From Planctomycetota bacterium (GTDB taxonomy: Bacteria > Planctomycetota > UBA1135 > GCA-002686595), in the NCBI GenBank assembly GCA_028278425.1, contig JANQEJ010000056.1, forward strand, positions 1-56,877: a stretch of 56,877 nt of DNA, given 5' to 3'. Positions within the stretch are counted from its first letter, which is position 1; every line of letters begins with the position of its first letter. Under the pieces are notes generated by a model. That model worked only from the letters and a program-made list of their open reading frames with translations. It was not told the origin of the DNA and did no database searches. The position numbers and the translations under genes were made by a program. Of this stretch, positions 15,464-24,400 are shown one piece after another.

Positions 15464-17031
15464 GCGGGCACGTCGTACAGGCGCACGCGGACTTCGTCGC
15501 CTTCGGCCATTCCTTCCGAATCGGCGGGCACGACGACGAAGCCGTCGGCGCGCGTGGTCGACGAAAGGATCGAAGCTCCCGAGATCGCGAGCGGCGCCGC
15601 CGCGCCGTCCGCGACCGTGACGCGCACGTAGTCGACGCGCCCGATGCGCGACGCGATGCGGCGGCTGAGCGAGAAGCTCGCTTCCGCGTACGGCCAGTCC
15701 GTCGAACGTCCGCCGAGCGCCCGGATTGCCGGCCCGGCGAAGAAGTCGTAGGCGCACAGGCAGGACACCGGGTTCCCTGGCAAAAGGAACACCCGCGCGT
15801 CGCCGATGCGGCCGAGCCCGGTGGGGGACGAGGGCCGCATCGCGATCCCGTGCACGGGCAGCTCGCCGAGCTCGCGCACGAGCATCGGCAGGTGGTCCTC
15901 GCGACCAACGGACGACCCGCCGGCGGCCAGGATCACGTCGGCGCCCTTTGCTGCCAGCGCGGCGCGGATCGCCTCGGCGTCGTCCGGCAGTCGGTGAGCG
16001 CTCTCCAGCTCGCCGCCGTCGCGCTCGAGGAGCGCCGTCAACATCGGCGTGTTGCTGTCGACGATGCGTCCCGGCCCCGGCTTCTCGCCCGGCGGGAGCA
16101 GCTCGTTGCCGCTGACGAGGATCCGCACCCGCGGCCGCCGGCGCACGCGCACCGGGTGGTGCCCGATGCTCGCGAGCAGCCCCGCATCCTGCGGCCGCAG
16201 GCGGCGGCCGGTGGCGAGCACGACCTCGCCGCGCGCGATGTCTTCGCCGACCTGGCCGACGTTCTTGCCCGGCGTCACCGCGGCGCGGACGAGCACGTGC
16301 GCGCCGTCCTCCTCGGCGTCCTCGGCCATCAGCACGGCGTCCGCGCCCTCGGGCAGCCGTGCGCCGGTCATGATGCGGCAGGCCTGTCCGCCGTCGAGCG
16401 GCGGCGGCTCGCCGGGCCCGGGCATCGACTCGTCGGCGACTTCGAGGCGCAACGGGTCGTACATCGTCGCGCCGAAGGTGTCCGCCGCCACGACCGCGAA
16501 GCCGTCCATGGCGGCACGCCGGAACGGTGGGACGTCGACCGCGGCGGTCACGTCTTCGGCGAGCAGGCGTCCGGCGCACGCGGAGACCGCAACCTCCTCC
16601 GCGGCGAGCGGCGCGAGCCCGCCGAATGCGACTTCGCGCGCCGACTCGACCGTCGCGCGTTCCCGAAACCCGCGCATGCGGACGTCGCGCGTGTCCAAGT
16701 TCCCCGCGTCCTCCGGCGCGCCGCCCTCCGCCGCCGCGAGCAGGTCGAGCCGGTCGCCCGGCTCGAGGGCCACCGACGCCAGACCGTCGCGCTCGAGCTC
16801 GTGCTCGTTGCGGAACAAGAGCAGATAGGGATAGAGACGACCGGAACGGTCGAGCACGCGCTCGCGCAGCTTGGGATGCCGCTCGAAGAGCGCCTCGAGC
16901 GCGTCGCCTACGGTGTCGGCCGCGACCGTGACTTCCGCTTCGTCCGCGGAATAGCGGCGCAGCACGCCGGGGATCAGGAGCGTGACGGACACGGGCGCCA
17001 AGGGTACCAGACCCGGGAGTTCCCCCGTCAC
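15460..17031 (-). CDS. MoaD-MoeA fusion protein
   Basis: Encodes 523 residues. Residues ~14-105 are a MoaD/ThiS-type ubiquitin fold (VTLLIPGVLRRYSADE, LEALFERHPKLRERVLD, LEPGDRLDLLAAAEGG). The diglycine normally at the extreme C-terminus of MoaD is at 103-104 and continues straight into a MoeA-like domain (ESAREVAFGGLAPLAAEEV, MDGFAVVAADTFG, MTGARLPEGADAVLM, SGNELL, AAGGSSVGREDHLP, LLPGNPVSCL). If this MoaD is to be thiocarboxylated, the chain would have to be cut after the diglycine. GTG 17031 gives the longest frame; GTG 16992 is an equally plausible start nearer the fold. Divergent from the polyferredoxin gene and co-translated with the second MoeA. Confidence 0.88.
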   Translation of the reverse strand: MTGELPGLVPLAPVSVTLLIPGVLRRYSADEAEVTVAADTVGDALEALFERHPKLRERVLDRSGRLYPYLLLFRNEHELERDGLASVALEPGDRLDLLAAAEGGAPEDAGNLDTRDVRMRGFRERATVESAREVAFGGLAPLAAEEVAVSACAGRLLAEDVTAAVDVPPFRRAAMDGFAVVAADTFGATMYDPLRLEVADESMPGPGEPPPLDGGQACRIMTGARLPEGADAVLMAEDAEEDGAHVLVRAAVTPGKNVGQVGEDIARGEVVLATGRRLRPQDAGLLASIGHHPVRVRRRPRVRILVSGNELLPPGEKPGPGRIVDSNTPMLTALLERDGGELESAHRLPDDAEAIRAALAAKGADVILAAGGSSVGREDHLPMLVRELGELPVHGIAMRPSSPTGLGRIGDARVFLLPGNPVSCLCAYDFFAGPAIRALGGRSTDWPYAEASFSLSRRIASRIGRVDYVRVTVADGAAAPLAISGASILSSTTRADGFVVVPADSEGMAEGDEVRVRLYDVPA

Positions 17032-17087
17032 GGCGGGGGTGGCGCTGGCGTAGACTGCGCCCCCGCGACGGAGAGAGGAGAAGCCCC

Positions 17088-19514
17088 TTGATCGGATCGA
17101 TCGCGAAGTACGTCCGCTGGCTGCACACCGGCTGGCCCGCCGGCGTCGTCGAGAAGCTGCCCGAGGTGCGCGCGGACGGGACGACGAACGTGCCCGGGCT
17201 CTACGTCACCGGCGACCTGACGGGCATTCCGCTGCTCAAGTTCGCGGCCGACGGCGGGGCGCGCGTCGTGCAGCGCATCGCGTCGGATCCCGCTTTCAAG
17301 AAGCTCCCGAACGAGCTCGGTCCGGACGCACGACACGTGCACGACCTCGTGATCGTCGGCGGCGGCGTGTCCGGCATGGGCGCGGCGGTCGAGGCGAAGA
17401 AGCAGGGGCTCGACTTCGTGCTGCTCGAAGCGGCGGAGCCGTTCTCGACCATCGTCAACTTCCCGAAGGGCAAGCCGATCTTCACCTACCCGACCGACAT
17501 GGATCCGGTCGGCGACCTGAAGCCGACCGCGGAGGTGAAGGAGGAGCTCGTCGCAGAGCTCCGCGCGCAGAGCGTCGAGCAGGGGATCGAGCCGCGCATC
17601 GCGCGCGCCGAGCGCGTGGCGCGCAAGGGCAAGCTCCTCGAGGTCGTCCTGCGGGACGACGACAGCCTGCTCGCGAAGCGCGTGATCGTCGCGATCGGCC
17701 GCTCGGGCAACTTCCGCAAGCTCGGCGTGCCCGGCGAGGACCGCGACAAGGTCTACAACCGCCTGCACGATCCCAAGGACTTCTGCGGGCGGGAGGCGCT
17801 CGTGGTGGGCGGCGGCGACAGCGCGTTGGAGACCGCGATCGCGCTCGCGCAGTGCGGCGCCAAGGTCACCGTGTCCTACCGCAAGCCGGAGTTCTCGCGG
17901 CCGAAGCCCGAGAACGTCGAGCGGCTGGCCGCGCTCTCCGCCGACCCCATGGCGGACGTGGCCGTCGAGGAGCCGAGCTCCGAGCGCGTCACGACGGCGA
18001 GCGGTCCCTTCCTCGGCGAGCACCGAAAGCCGGGCAGCATCACCCTCGCGATGGCGAGCCAGGTCGCGGAGGTGGGGGAGAAGGACGTCACGCTGAAGAC
18101 GAAGGAGGGCGAAGAGACGCTCCCGAACGACGTCGTCTTCTCGATGATCGGACGCGAGCCGCCGCTCGACTTCTTCCGCCGCTCCGGCGTCAAGCTGCGC
18201 GGCGAGACCAAGGGCTTCGAGTGGGTGGGCGTCATCGGGTTCTTCGTCGCGATGTTCCTGCTCTACGACTGGAAGAACCACGGGTTCCTCTGCCAGTTCC
18301 TCTTCGACGAGCACGACGCGAGCACCTTCCCGGACAACGTGCCGTCGCTGCTCGCGTCGCTCGGGGCGTGGTGGGAGGCGAAGGTCGCCGACCGCGCGAA
18401 CGTGATCGGCACGCTCTCGGTCTCGATGAAGGGCACGAGTTTCTACTACACGCTGCTCTACACGCTCTGCGTCGGCATCTTCGGGATCCTGCGCATCCGG
18501 CGGCGGCGCACGCCGTACGTCACGGTGCAGACGACGTCGCTGATCCTGTTCCAGCTCTTTCCGCTCTTCCTCCTGCCCGAGCTGATCCTTCCGTGGCTGG
18601 GCTACAACGGCGCCTTCGACGCGGGCGTCGGCAGGAGCATCGCCGACGCGCTCTTCGAGCCGTACATCTCCGACGCGGCGTACGCCGCCGGCGAGTGGCC
18701 GGAGTGGGGCCACCCGCGCGCCTACTGGCGCGCCTACGGGTTCATCCTCGCGTGGCCCCTGATGGTCTACAACGTCTTCACGCCGGAGCCGATCTGGGGC
18801 TGGCTCGCGATCTCGGTGCTCCAGACGTTCGTGATCATCCCGTTCCTCGTGCTGCGCTGGGGCAAGGGCGCCTACTGCGGCTGGATCTGCTCGTGCGGCG
18901 GGCTCGCCGAGACGCTCGGCGACACGCAGCGCCACAAGATGTTCCACGGCCCGAAGTGGAACCGGCTGAACCTGCTCGGCCAGGCGCTGCTCGCGATCGC
19001 CTTCGTCCTGTTCGCGATCCGCGTCGCGGGCTGGGTCTTCCCGGGGAGCTGGCCGGACCGCGTCTTCCCGGCGCTCCTCGACGGCAAGCGGGCGGACGGG
19101 ATGACGATGAACCCGCTCTCGTGGAAGTGGACCGTCGACGTGCTGCTCGCCGGGGTGTTGAGCGTCGGGCTTTACTTCAAGTTCTCGGGGCGCCTCTGGT
19201 GCCGCTTCGCGTGCCCGCTGGCGGCGCTGATGCACGTCTACGCGCGCTTCAGCCGCTTCCGCATCCTGGCGGACAAGAAGAAGTGCATCTCGTGCAACGC
19301 GTGCACCGGGACGTGCCACCAGGGCATCGACGTGATGAACTTCGCCAACAAGGGGCTCCCGATGGAGGATCCGGAGTGCGTGCGCTGCAGCGCCTGCGTG
19401 CAGACCTGCCCGACCGGGGTGCTCGAATTCGGGAGCGTCGATCGCAAAAACGGGAATGAGATCGCCCGGGACCGGCTGCCCGCGTCGCGCGTCCACATCG
19501 CCGAGCGCGGATAA
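17088..19514 (+). CDS. Flavoprotein (NAD(P)/FAD oxidoreductase) fused to NapH/NosR-like membrane polyferredoxin
   Basis: Encodes 808 residues. Residues 1-70 look like the C-terminal FAD-contacting end of a pyridine-nucleotide oxidoreductase (TTNVPGLYVTGDLTGIPLLK). After that a complete one begins: FAD motif IVGGGVSGMG near 91 and NAD(P) motif VVGGGDSALE near 242. From ~379 to 720 there are several membrane spans with CGWICSCGG and WCRFACPL, as in NapH/NosR. Two ferredoxin sites follow: CISCNACTGTC (from Cys733) and CVRCSACVQTCP (from Cys764). It probably passes electrons between NAD(P)H, iron-sulfur clusters and quinone or an outside acceptor, plausibly to or from the AOR. ATG 17088 follows GAGAGGAG. 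Confidence 0.9.
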   Translation: MIGSIAKYVRWLHTGWPAGVVEKLPEVRADGTTNVPGLYVTGDLTGIPLLKFAADGGARVVQRIASDPAFKKLPNELGPDARHVHDLVIVGGGVSGMGAAVEAKKQGLDFVLLEAAEPFSTIVNFPKGKPIFTYPTDMDPVGDLKPTAEVKEELVAELRAQSVEQGIEPRIARAERVARKGKLLEVVLRDDDSLLAKRVIVAIGRSGNFRKLGVPGEDRDKVYNRLHDPKDFCGREALVVGGGDSALETAIALAQCGAKVTVSYRKPEFSRPKPENVERLAALSADPMADVAVEEPSSERVTTASGPFLGEHRKPGSITLAMASQVAEVGEKDVTLKTKEGEETLPNDVVFSMIGREPPLDFFRRSGVKLRGETKGFEWVGVIGFFVAMFLLYDWKNHGFLCQFLFDEHDASTFPDNVPSLLASLGAWWEAKVADRANVIGTLSVSMKGTSFYYTLLYTLCVGIFGILRIRRRRTPYVTVQTTSLILFQLFPLFLLPELILPWLGYNGAFDAGVGRSIADALFEPYISDAAYAAGEWPEWGHPRAYWRAYGFILAWPLMVYNVFTPEPIWGWLAISVLQTFVIIPFLVLRWGKGAYCGWICSCGGLAETLGDTQRHKMFHGPKWNRLNLLGQALLAIAFVLFAIRVAGWVFPGSWPDRVFPALLDGKRADGMTMNPLSWKWTVDVLLAGVLSVGLYFKFSGRLWCRFACPLAALMHVYARFSRFRILADKKKCISCNACTGTCHQGIDVMNFANKGLPMEDPECVRCSACVQTCPTGVLEFGSVDRKNGNEIARDRLPASRVHIAERG

Positions 19515-19521
19515 CACGACA

Positions 19522-19547
19522 CGGCGGGGGAGCAAGCCCCCCCGCCG
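19522..19547 (+). terminator. Strong hairpin after the polyferredoxin gene
   Basis: A perfect 9-bp stem (CGGCGGGGG pairing with CCCCCGCCG) and an 8-base loop begin eight bases after the stop. It lies between two convergent genes and may end transcripts from both sides. No T-run follows on the plus strand. Confidence 0.6.
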
Positions 19548-19652
19548 CGCCGGTCAACCAAAGCCCACAAAAGGGGTCGTTCGCGGGCTAGCCAAACAAC
19601 GGGAGGTTGGGGGACCAAGCGCCCCCCACCCGTTCGATTCCTCCTCTCCTCA

Positions 19653-20516
19653 TCAGAATTCCATGAGCTCCAGGGTGCTGCCGACCTCGGCGGCACAGTC
19701 GGACGGCATGCAGAGCGCGTCCGGGTATTCCTCGCACTGCGCGCTGACCACTTGGTAGACGATTGCGGACCCCGACGTGCCGACGGGGACCAGGTCGACC
19801 GTGCAGATCTCGTCGGATTGGTACCCGGCGGGCAGCTCGGAGACCTTGGGGAGCGGCATGTAGGTCGAGCTGCTGCCGCTCTCGCCGCCACCGCCCGACG
19901 GGGGGTTGTTCACCGCGACCGCGACGCCGCTGACGTCGACGGCGTACGTGCCCGCCATGGCGAGAGGCGCGGGCCCACCGTCGTAGACCTCCGTCTTGAA
20001 GCTGACGGTCTTGTTGGCCGTCAGGAGCCACTCCGGGAGGAGCAGCTCGATGTAGACGAGCAGGCTGGACGGATCCGCGGTGGGCAGAAACCGGACGATC
20101 GTGCCCGGCGGGAGGTTGGCCGGCGTGACCTCGACCTCGACCCCGCCGACGAGCATGAACGTGGCGAAGTCGAGGTTCGAGCTTCCCACGGGAGCGTAGA
20201 GCAGGCTCACCAGGCTGAGCGTGCCCGAGTCGCTGCGCGCCGAGGTCGCGACGCCGTGCACGGCGCCCGACGGCGAGCTGGTTGCACTTTCGGGATCGGT
20301 TCCGCGCGCGAGCTCTTCGGCGTCCGAGTACCCGTCAAGGTCTCCGTCGGGCGAGCTCTCATCGGTTCCGAAAATGATTTCTTGATGATCCGGGAGCCCG
20401 TCGGCGTCGAAGTCCTGCGCGGACGCCGGCGGGGAAGCGAGCAAAAGGAACGGGGCGAACACGGACAGGCCGCGAAGGACGCGCGCCTGGGATCCGGTGG
20501 ACACGGGGGCTTGCAT
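19653..20516 (-). CDS. Secreted protein with thrombospondin type-3-like calcium repeats
   Basis: Encodes 287 residues. The signal peptide ends at ASPPASAQ. Immediately after are two Asp-rich calcium-binding repeats of the thrombospondin type 3 kind (DFDADGLPDHQEI, DGDLDGYSDAEEL). The remainder is a beta-rich domain (VSLLYAPVGSSNLDFATFMLVGGVEVEV), a Gly/Ser linker and a Cys-containing tail. The open frame extends upstream to 20927, but ATG 20516 is preceded by a good ribosome site (AGGAAG) and starts the signal peptide. Probably an exported structural or adhesive protein; no enzymatic motif seen. Confidence 0.83.
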   Translation of the reverse strand: MQAPVSTGSQARVLRGLSVFAPFLLLASPPASAQDFDADGLPDHQEIIFGTDESSPDGDLDGYSDAEELARGTDPESATSSPSGAVHGVATSARSDSGTLSLVSLLYAPVGSSNLDFATFMLVGGVEVEVTPANLPPGTIVRFLPTADPSSLLVYIELLLPEWLLTANKTVSFKTEVYDGGPAPLAMAGTYAVDVSGVAVAVNNPPSGGGGESGSSSTYMPLPKVSELPAGYQSDEICTVDLVPVGTSGSAIVYQVVSAQCEEYPDALCMPSDCAAEVGSTLELMEF

Positions 20517-20820
20517 GTTGTTCTTCCTGGCACGCCCGGAGGCCGGGGCGACGCTCGGTCTGGGATCGAACGACAAACGGCGAAAAGGGCGCGCGGCACG
20601 CTTGGTAGCGCTTCGCGCGGACTCCCACGCAGGAGTCGGAAGAACTGTCGGCAAAAGCCGGGAAACTCTTTTGGTACCTCCGCGGAGAGGTCCCGCAGGC
20701 GGATTCCGGGGGACCGGAACGAGATTTCCCGGCAGTTCGGGCTCCCGGTTCGTTGGTATATTGGCGTTTGCGGGGTTCCGCCCCGCGAACGTCGACCCCC
20801 ACGGAGGGGAGGCCAACCGC
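20517..20820. promoter_or_regulatory. Divergent intergenic region with possible promoter elements
   Basis: Separates the secreted type-3-repeat protein from the ECF sigma gene. It holds no gene. A TATATT-like box at about 20756-20761 and a GCGGGG-TTCCG-CCCCGC hairpin at about 20770-20786 precede the sigma gene, which has a strong GGAGGGGA ribosome site. Promoter identity is a guess from sequence alone. Confidence 0.35.
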
Positions 20821-21360
20821 ATGGACTCGCATACGGACACCGATCCGAAGGCCTGGCAGGGGATCCTGCACCGGGCTTCGGCTCTGCGCCGGCAGTACCA
20901 GTACCTCCCCGACGTTCCCCAGAGCACCTGGTCCCTCGTGGGGCGGGCCGCGATGCGTTTCGGCGACGGCGCCGAGCCGGCCGCGAACAGCGAGGATCAC
21001 ACCTACGCGCTCTGGGTGAAGGCGATGCGCTCCGTGCTCAACGACCTCTATCGGAGGGACAAGGTGCGCGGGTGTGTGGGCGTAGTCGAGCTCAACTCAG
21101 CGATGGGCAAGGTCATCGAGGCGGAACCGGAAAGCCCGAACATGCTTCGGGTCGTGGAGCGCGCTCTCGAGGACCTGGCCTTCGAGGAGCCGGAAGGCTC
21201 GCGCAAGGCCGAGATCGTCGCACTCCGCTATTTCGAAAGCTTCACCTGGGAGCAGATCGCCGACGCGCTCGGCATCTCGACGGGGAAGGCGCGGCGGGAG
21301 TGGGAGTTCGCTCGGGCCTGGCTGCGCCGGAAGTTGACGAAACAAGGGATCGACGTTTGA
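20821..21360 (+). CDS. ECF-like RNA polymerase sigma factor
   Basis: Encodes 179 residues. Region 4 is clear: GSRKAEIVALRYFESFTWEQIADALGISTGKARREWEFARAWLRRKL. The shape (weak region 2 with LNDLYRRDKVRG, strong ALRYF and WEFARAWL) matches the ECF-like sigma group found in planctomycetes and acidobacteria next to Ser/Thr kinases. The longer open frame upstream is ignored because ATG 20821 has the ribosome site GGAGGGGA. The kinase gene starts 60 bases downstream in the same direction, so phosphorylation control of this sigma factor or its pathway is plausible. Confidence 0.88.
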   Translation: MDSHTDTDPKAWQGILHRASALRRQYQYLPDVPQSTWSLVGRAAMRFGDGAEPAANSEDHTYALWVKAMRSVLNDLYRRDKVRGCVGVVELNSAMGKVIEAEPESPNMLRVVERALEDLAFEEPEGSRKAEIVALRYFESFTWEQIADALGISTGKARREWEFARAWLRRKLTKQGIDV

Positions 21361-21420
21361 TCGCGTGACCTCGCGTCTCGGCGCGGGCCGTGATCACCAA
21401 TTCAAGGATTGTCCGGACGA

Positions 21421-24400
21421 ATGAACGACGAACGCTGGAGAATCGTCGAGAGGCTGTTCGAGGAGGCGCACGAGCTCTCGCCCGACGCCCGGACGAGCTT
21501 CCTGGAGGAGGCTTGCGGCGGAGACGAGGAACTCTACGTCGACGTCGCGGAGCTGCTCGCGATGGCGGATCCCCACCCCGCGGAGAGCGGGGCGTCGCGC
21601 GGCCGGCCGGATCCGGTCCGCGAGGACATGAGCGGAACGAAGCTGGGCCGCTATCAGCTCGTGCGCCGCATCGGGCGCGGCGCGATGGGCGTTGTGTACG
21701 AAGCGCGGCAGGTGGGTCCGGATCGCACCGTCGCGCTCAAGGTCCTTCGCTCGCAGCAGGATCTCGTGGGCGACGGCGATCCGCGGGCCTACGAGGGCGT
21801 CAAGGCGCGCTTCCAGGAGGAGGCCGAGATCCTCGGCCGGCTCAACCACCCCGGCGTGATCCCGGTCCACGAGCTCGGCGAAGACCGCGGACGCGTGTTC
21901 TTCACGATGCGGCTGGTGGTGGGCGAGGACCTCGACCGCATCATCCGCTGGTCGCACGAGGGAAGGGACGGCTGGAACCTGCACCGCGGTCTGGAGGTCG
22001 TCTTGCGGATGTGCGAGACGATGGTCGCGGCCCACGGCGCCGGCGTCCTGCACCGCGACCTGAAACCGTCGCACGTCAAGGTCGGACGCTACGGCGAGGT
22101 CTACATCCTCGACTGGGGACTGGCCAAGATCCTCGGACGACCCGACCACAAGGACATCCGCATCCGCGAGATGGGCGGGCCCGACTGGGCGGGGGGCGAG
22201 GTCCAGACCGTCGACGGCGACTACATCGGGACGCCGGGCTTCATGCCGCCGGAGCAGGCGCGGGGCCGGGTGGAGAGCGTCGGCGAGCCGTCGGACGTCT
22301 ACGCCGTGGGAGCGATCCTCTACCACCTTCTGACCGGATACGTGCCGTACCTGGACAAGGGCGGCGGCGCGCGCGGCGCCCTCGAGCGCGTGCGGAACGA
22401 GGCTCCGACGCCGGTGCTCGAGCTCAAGCCCGACCTGCCCGCCGAGCTCGTCGCGATCTGCGAGCGCGCGATGGCGCGCGAGATCGAGGACCGCTACCCG
22501 AGCATGGAGGAGCTGCGCGCGGACCTGCACGCCTTCCTCGCGAACCGCGTCGTGCGAGCGTATCGCACCGGCCCCGCGGCGGAGCTCGGCAAGTGGTACG
22601 AGCGCAACAGGAGCTACGCGCGGGTCTCGCTCGCGCTCCTCTCCGTCGCCATGCTCACGGTGGCCGGCTTCGCGGTCAGCGCGACGATGAGCAGGAACAA
22701 CCTCGTGCTCGCGAAGGGCGACCTCGAAGAGGCGGCGGGCGAGCTCCGGAAGTCCAACACCGAGCTCGAGGAGCTGACGGCGAACCTGGAACGCCACGCG
22801 TACCGCGCCGACCTCAGCGCGGCCGAGCTCAGCTTCGAAGGGGGCGACTTCCTGCGGGCCATCAACTTCCTTAATGACTGCCCTCCCACGGAGCGGGGTT
22901 GGGAGTGGGGCCACCAGAACCTCCGCTTCAAGCGTTACCTCTACCTCCTGAGCGCCGGGGGCCCGGTGTCCGCGATTGCGTTCCTGCCCGAGGGATCGTG
23001 GTTCGTCTCCGCGAGCGCCGACATGCAGCTCAAGGTGTGGGACTTCGAGACCGGCGACATCGTGCAGCGCCTCGCTCGGCACACGACGCCCGTCACCGCC
23101 GTCGCGGTGCGGGGGGACGGGCTCCGGCTCGTCTCGGGCTCCGAGGACGGAAACCTCCGCCTCTGGGACGCGGAGACCTGGGAGGAGCTCTTCAGTTGGA
23201 ACCCGCACGTGGAAGAGGTGACGGCGCTCGCCTACGACCACGTGCAGGGCCGCATCGTCTCGGGCTCGCGGGACAAGACGATCCGCGTGTTCGACGGCAA
23301 GGGCGAACAGTTGATCCTGATCCGGACCAACGCGGCGGTTCAGGCCCTCGCGATGACGCCGGACGGCTCGCGGATCGTCTCGGGCGGCGGCGTGCCCAGG
23401 AAGAGGATCCTCCGGGGTGCTCGGACGAACCTCGACCCCGTCGTCGACTCCGTGCTGAGCGAGTGGAACGCCGACACGGGCGAGCTCTTGCGCGAGTTGG
23501 GCGGAGTCCAGGGGCTGATCCTGTCCGCCGACGTCGCGCCGGACGGCAAGCGCGTCGTGGCCGGGACCGAGGACGGCCGGATCCACCTGTGGAACCTCGA
23601 AACGGAAGAGCACCGCGAGATCGCCGCCGCCGGCGTCATCAGCTCGGTGACTTTCACCGTGGACGGTGAGCGTTTCGTCGCGGCCGCGTCGGACAAGGCC
23701 CTGCACGTGTACGACGGGTGGACGGGCGAGCACCTCGACGAGCTCACCGGTCACCACGAGAACGTGTCCTCCGTCGAGGCGGGCGACGAATTCTTCGTCT
23801 CCGGAGACGAGGCCGGCGCCATCGCGGTGTGGGACGCCCGCACCGCGCCGGTGTTCAACCTCGTTCCCGAGACCGGCGGGGCGCTCAGCGGCCTCGCCTT
23901 CTCGCCGGACGGCCTGCGCGTCGCGGCGAGCTCCTGGGATCAGAGCGTTCGCGTCATCGACGCCAGCGACGGGACCGTGCTGCGGACGCTCGTCGGACAC
24001 GACTCCCGGGTCCTGGCGGTGGACTTCAGCCCGGACGGTTCGCGGATCCTCTCGGGCGCCTCCGACGGCCGGGCGATCCTCTGGGATGCCGCGACGTGGG
24101 CGATCACCTCCGCCTTCTCCGCGCACGCGGGACGGGTCCGCGCGGTCGCGTTCGCTCCGGACGGAGCGCTGGTCGCCACCGGCGGTGACGACAAGCTCGT
24201 CCGGCTCTGGGACGCGCGCACGGCCGAGGAAGTGGGCTCGTCCGACGAGCAGGTGGCCGCGGTGACCGCCCTCGCGGTCGCGCCCGGCAAGCGCGTCGTG
24301 TTCGGCTGCGACGACGGCGCGGTGCGGATCTGGGACCCCTACGGAACGCGCCGGACGCTGCCGATCGGACGGCACTCGGAGCGCGTCAGCTCGCTCGCCG

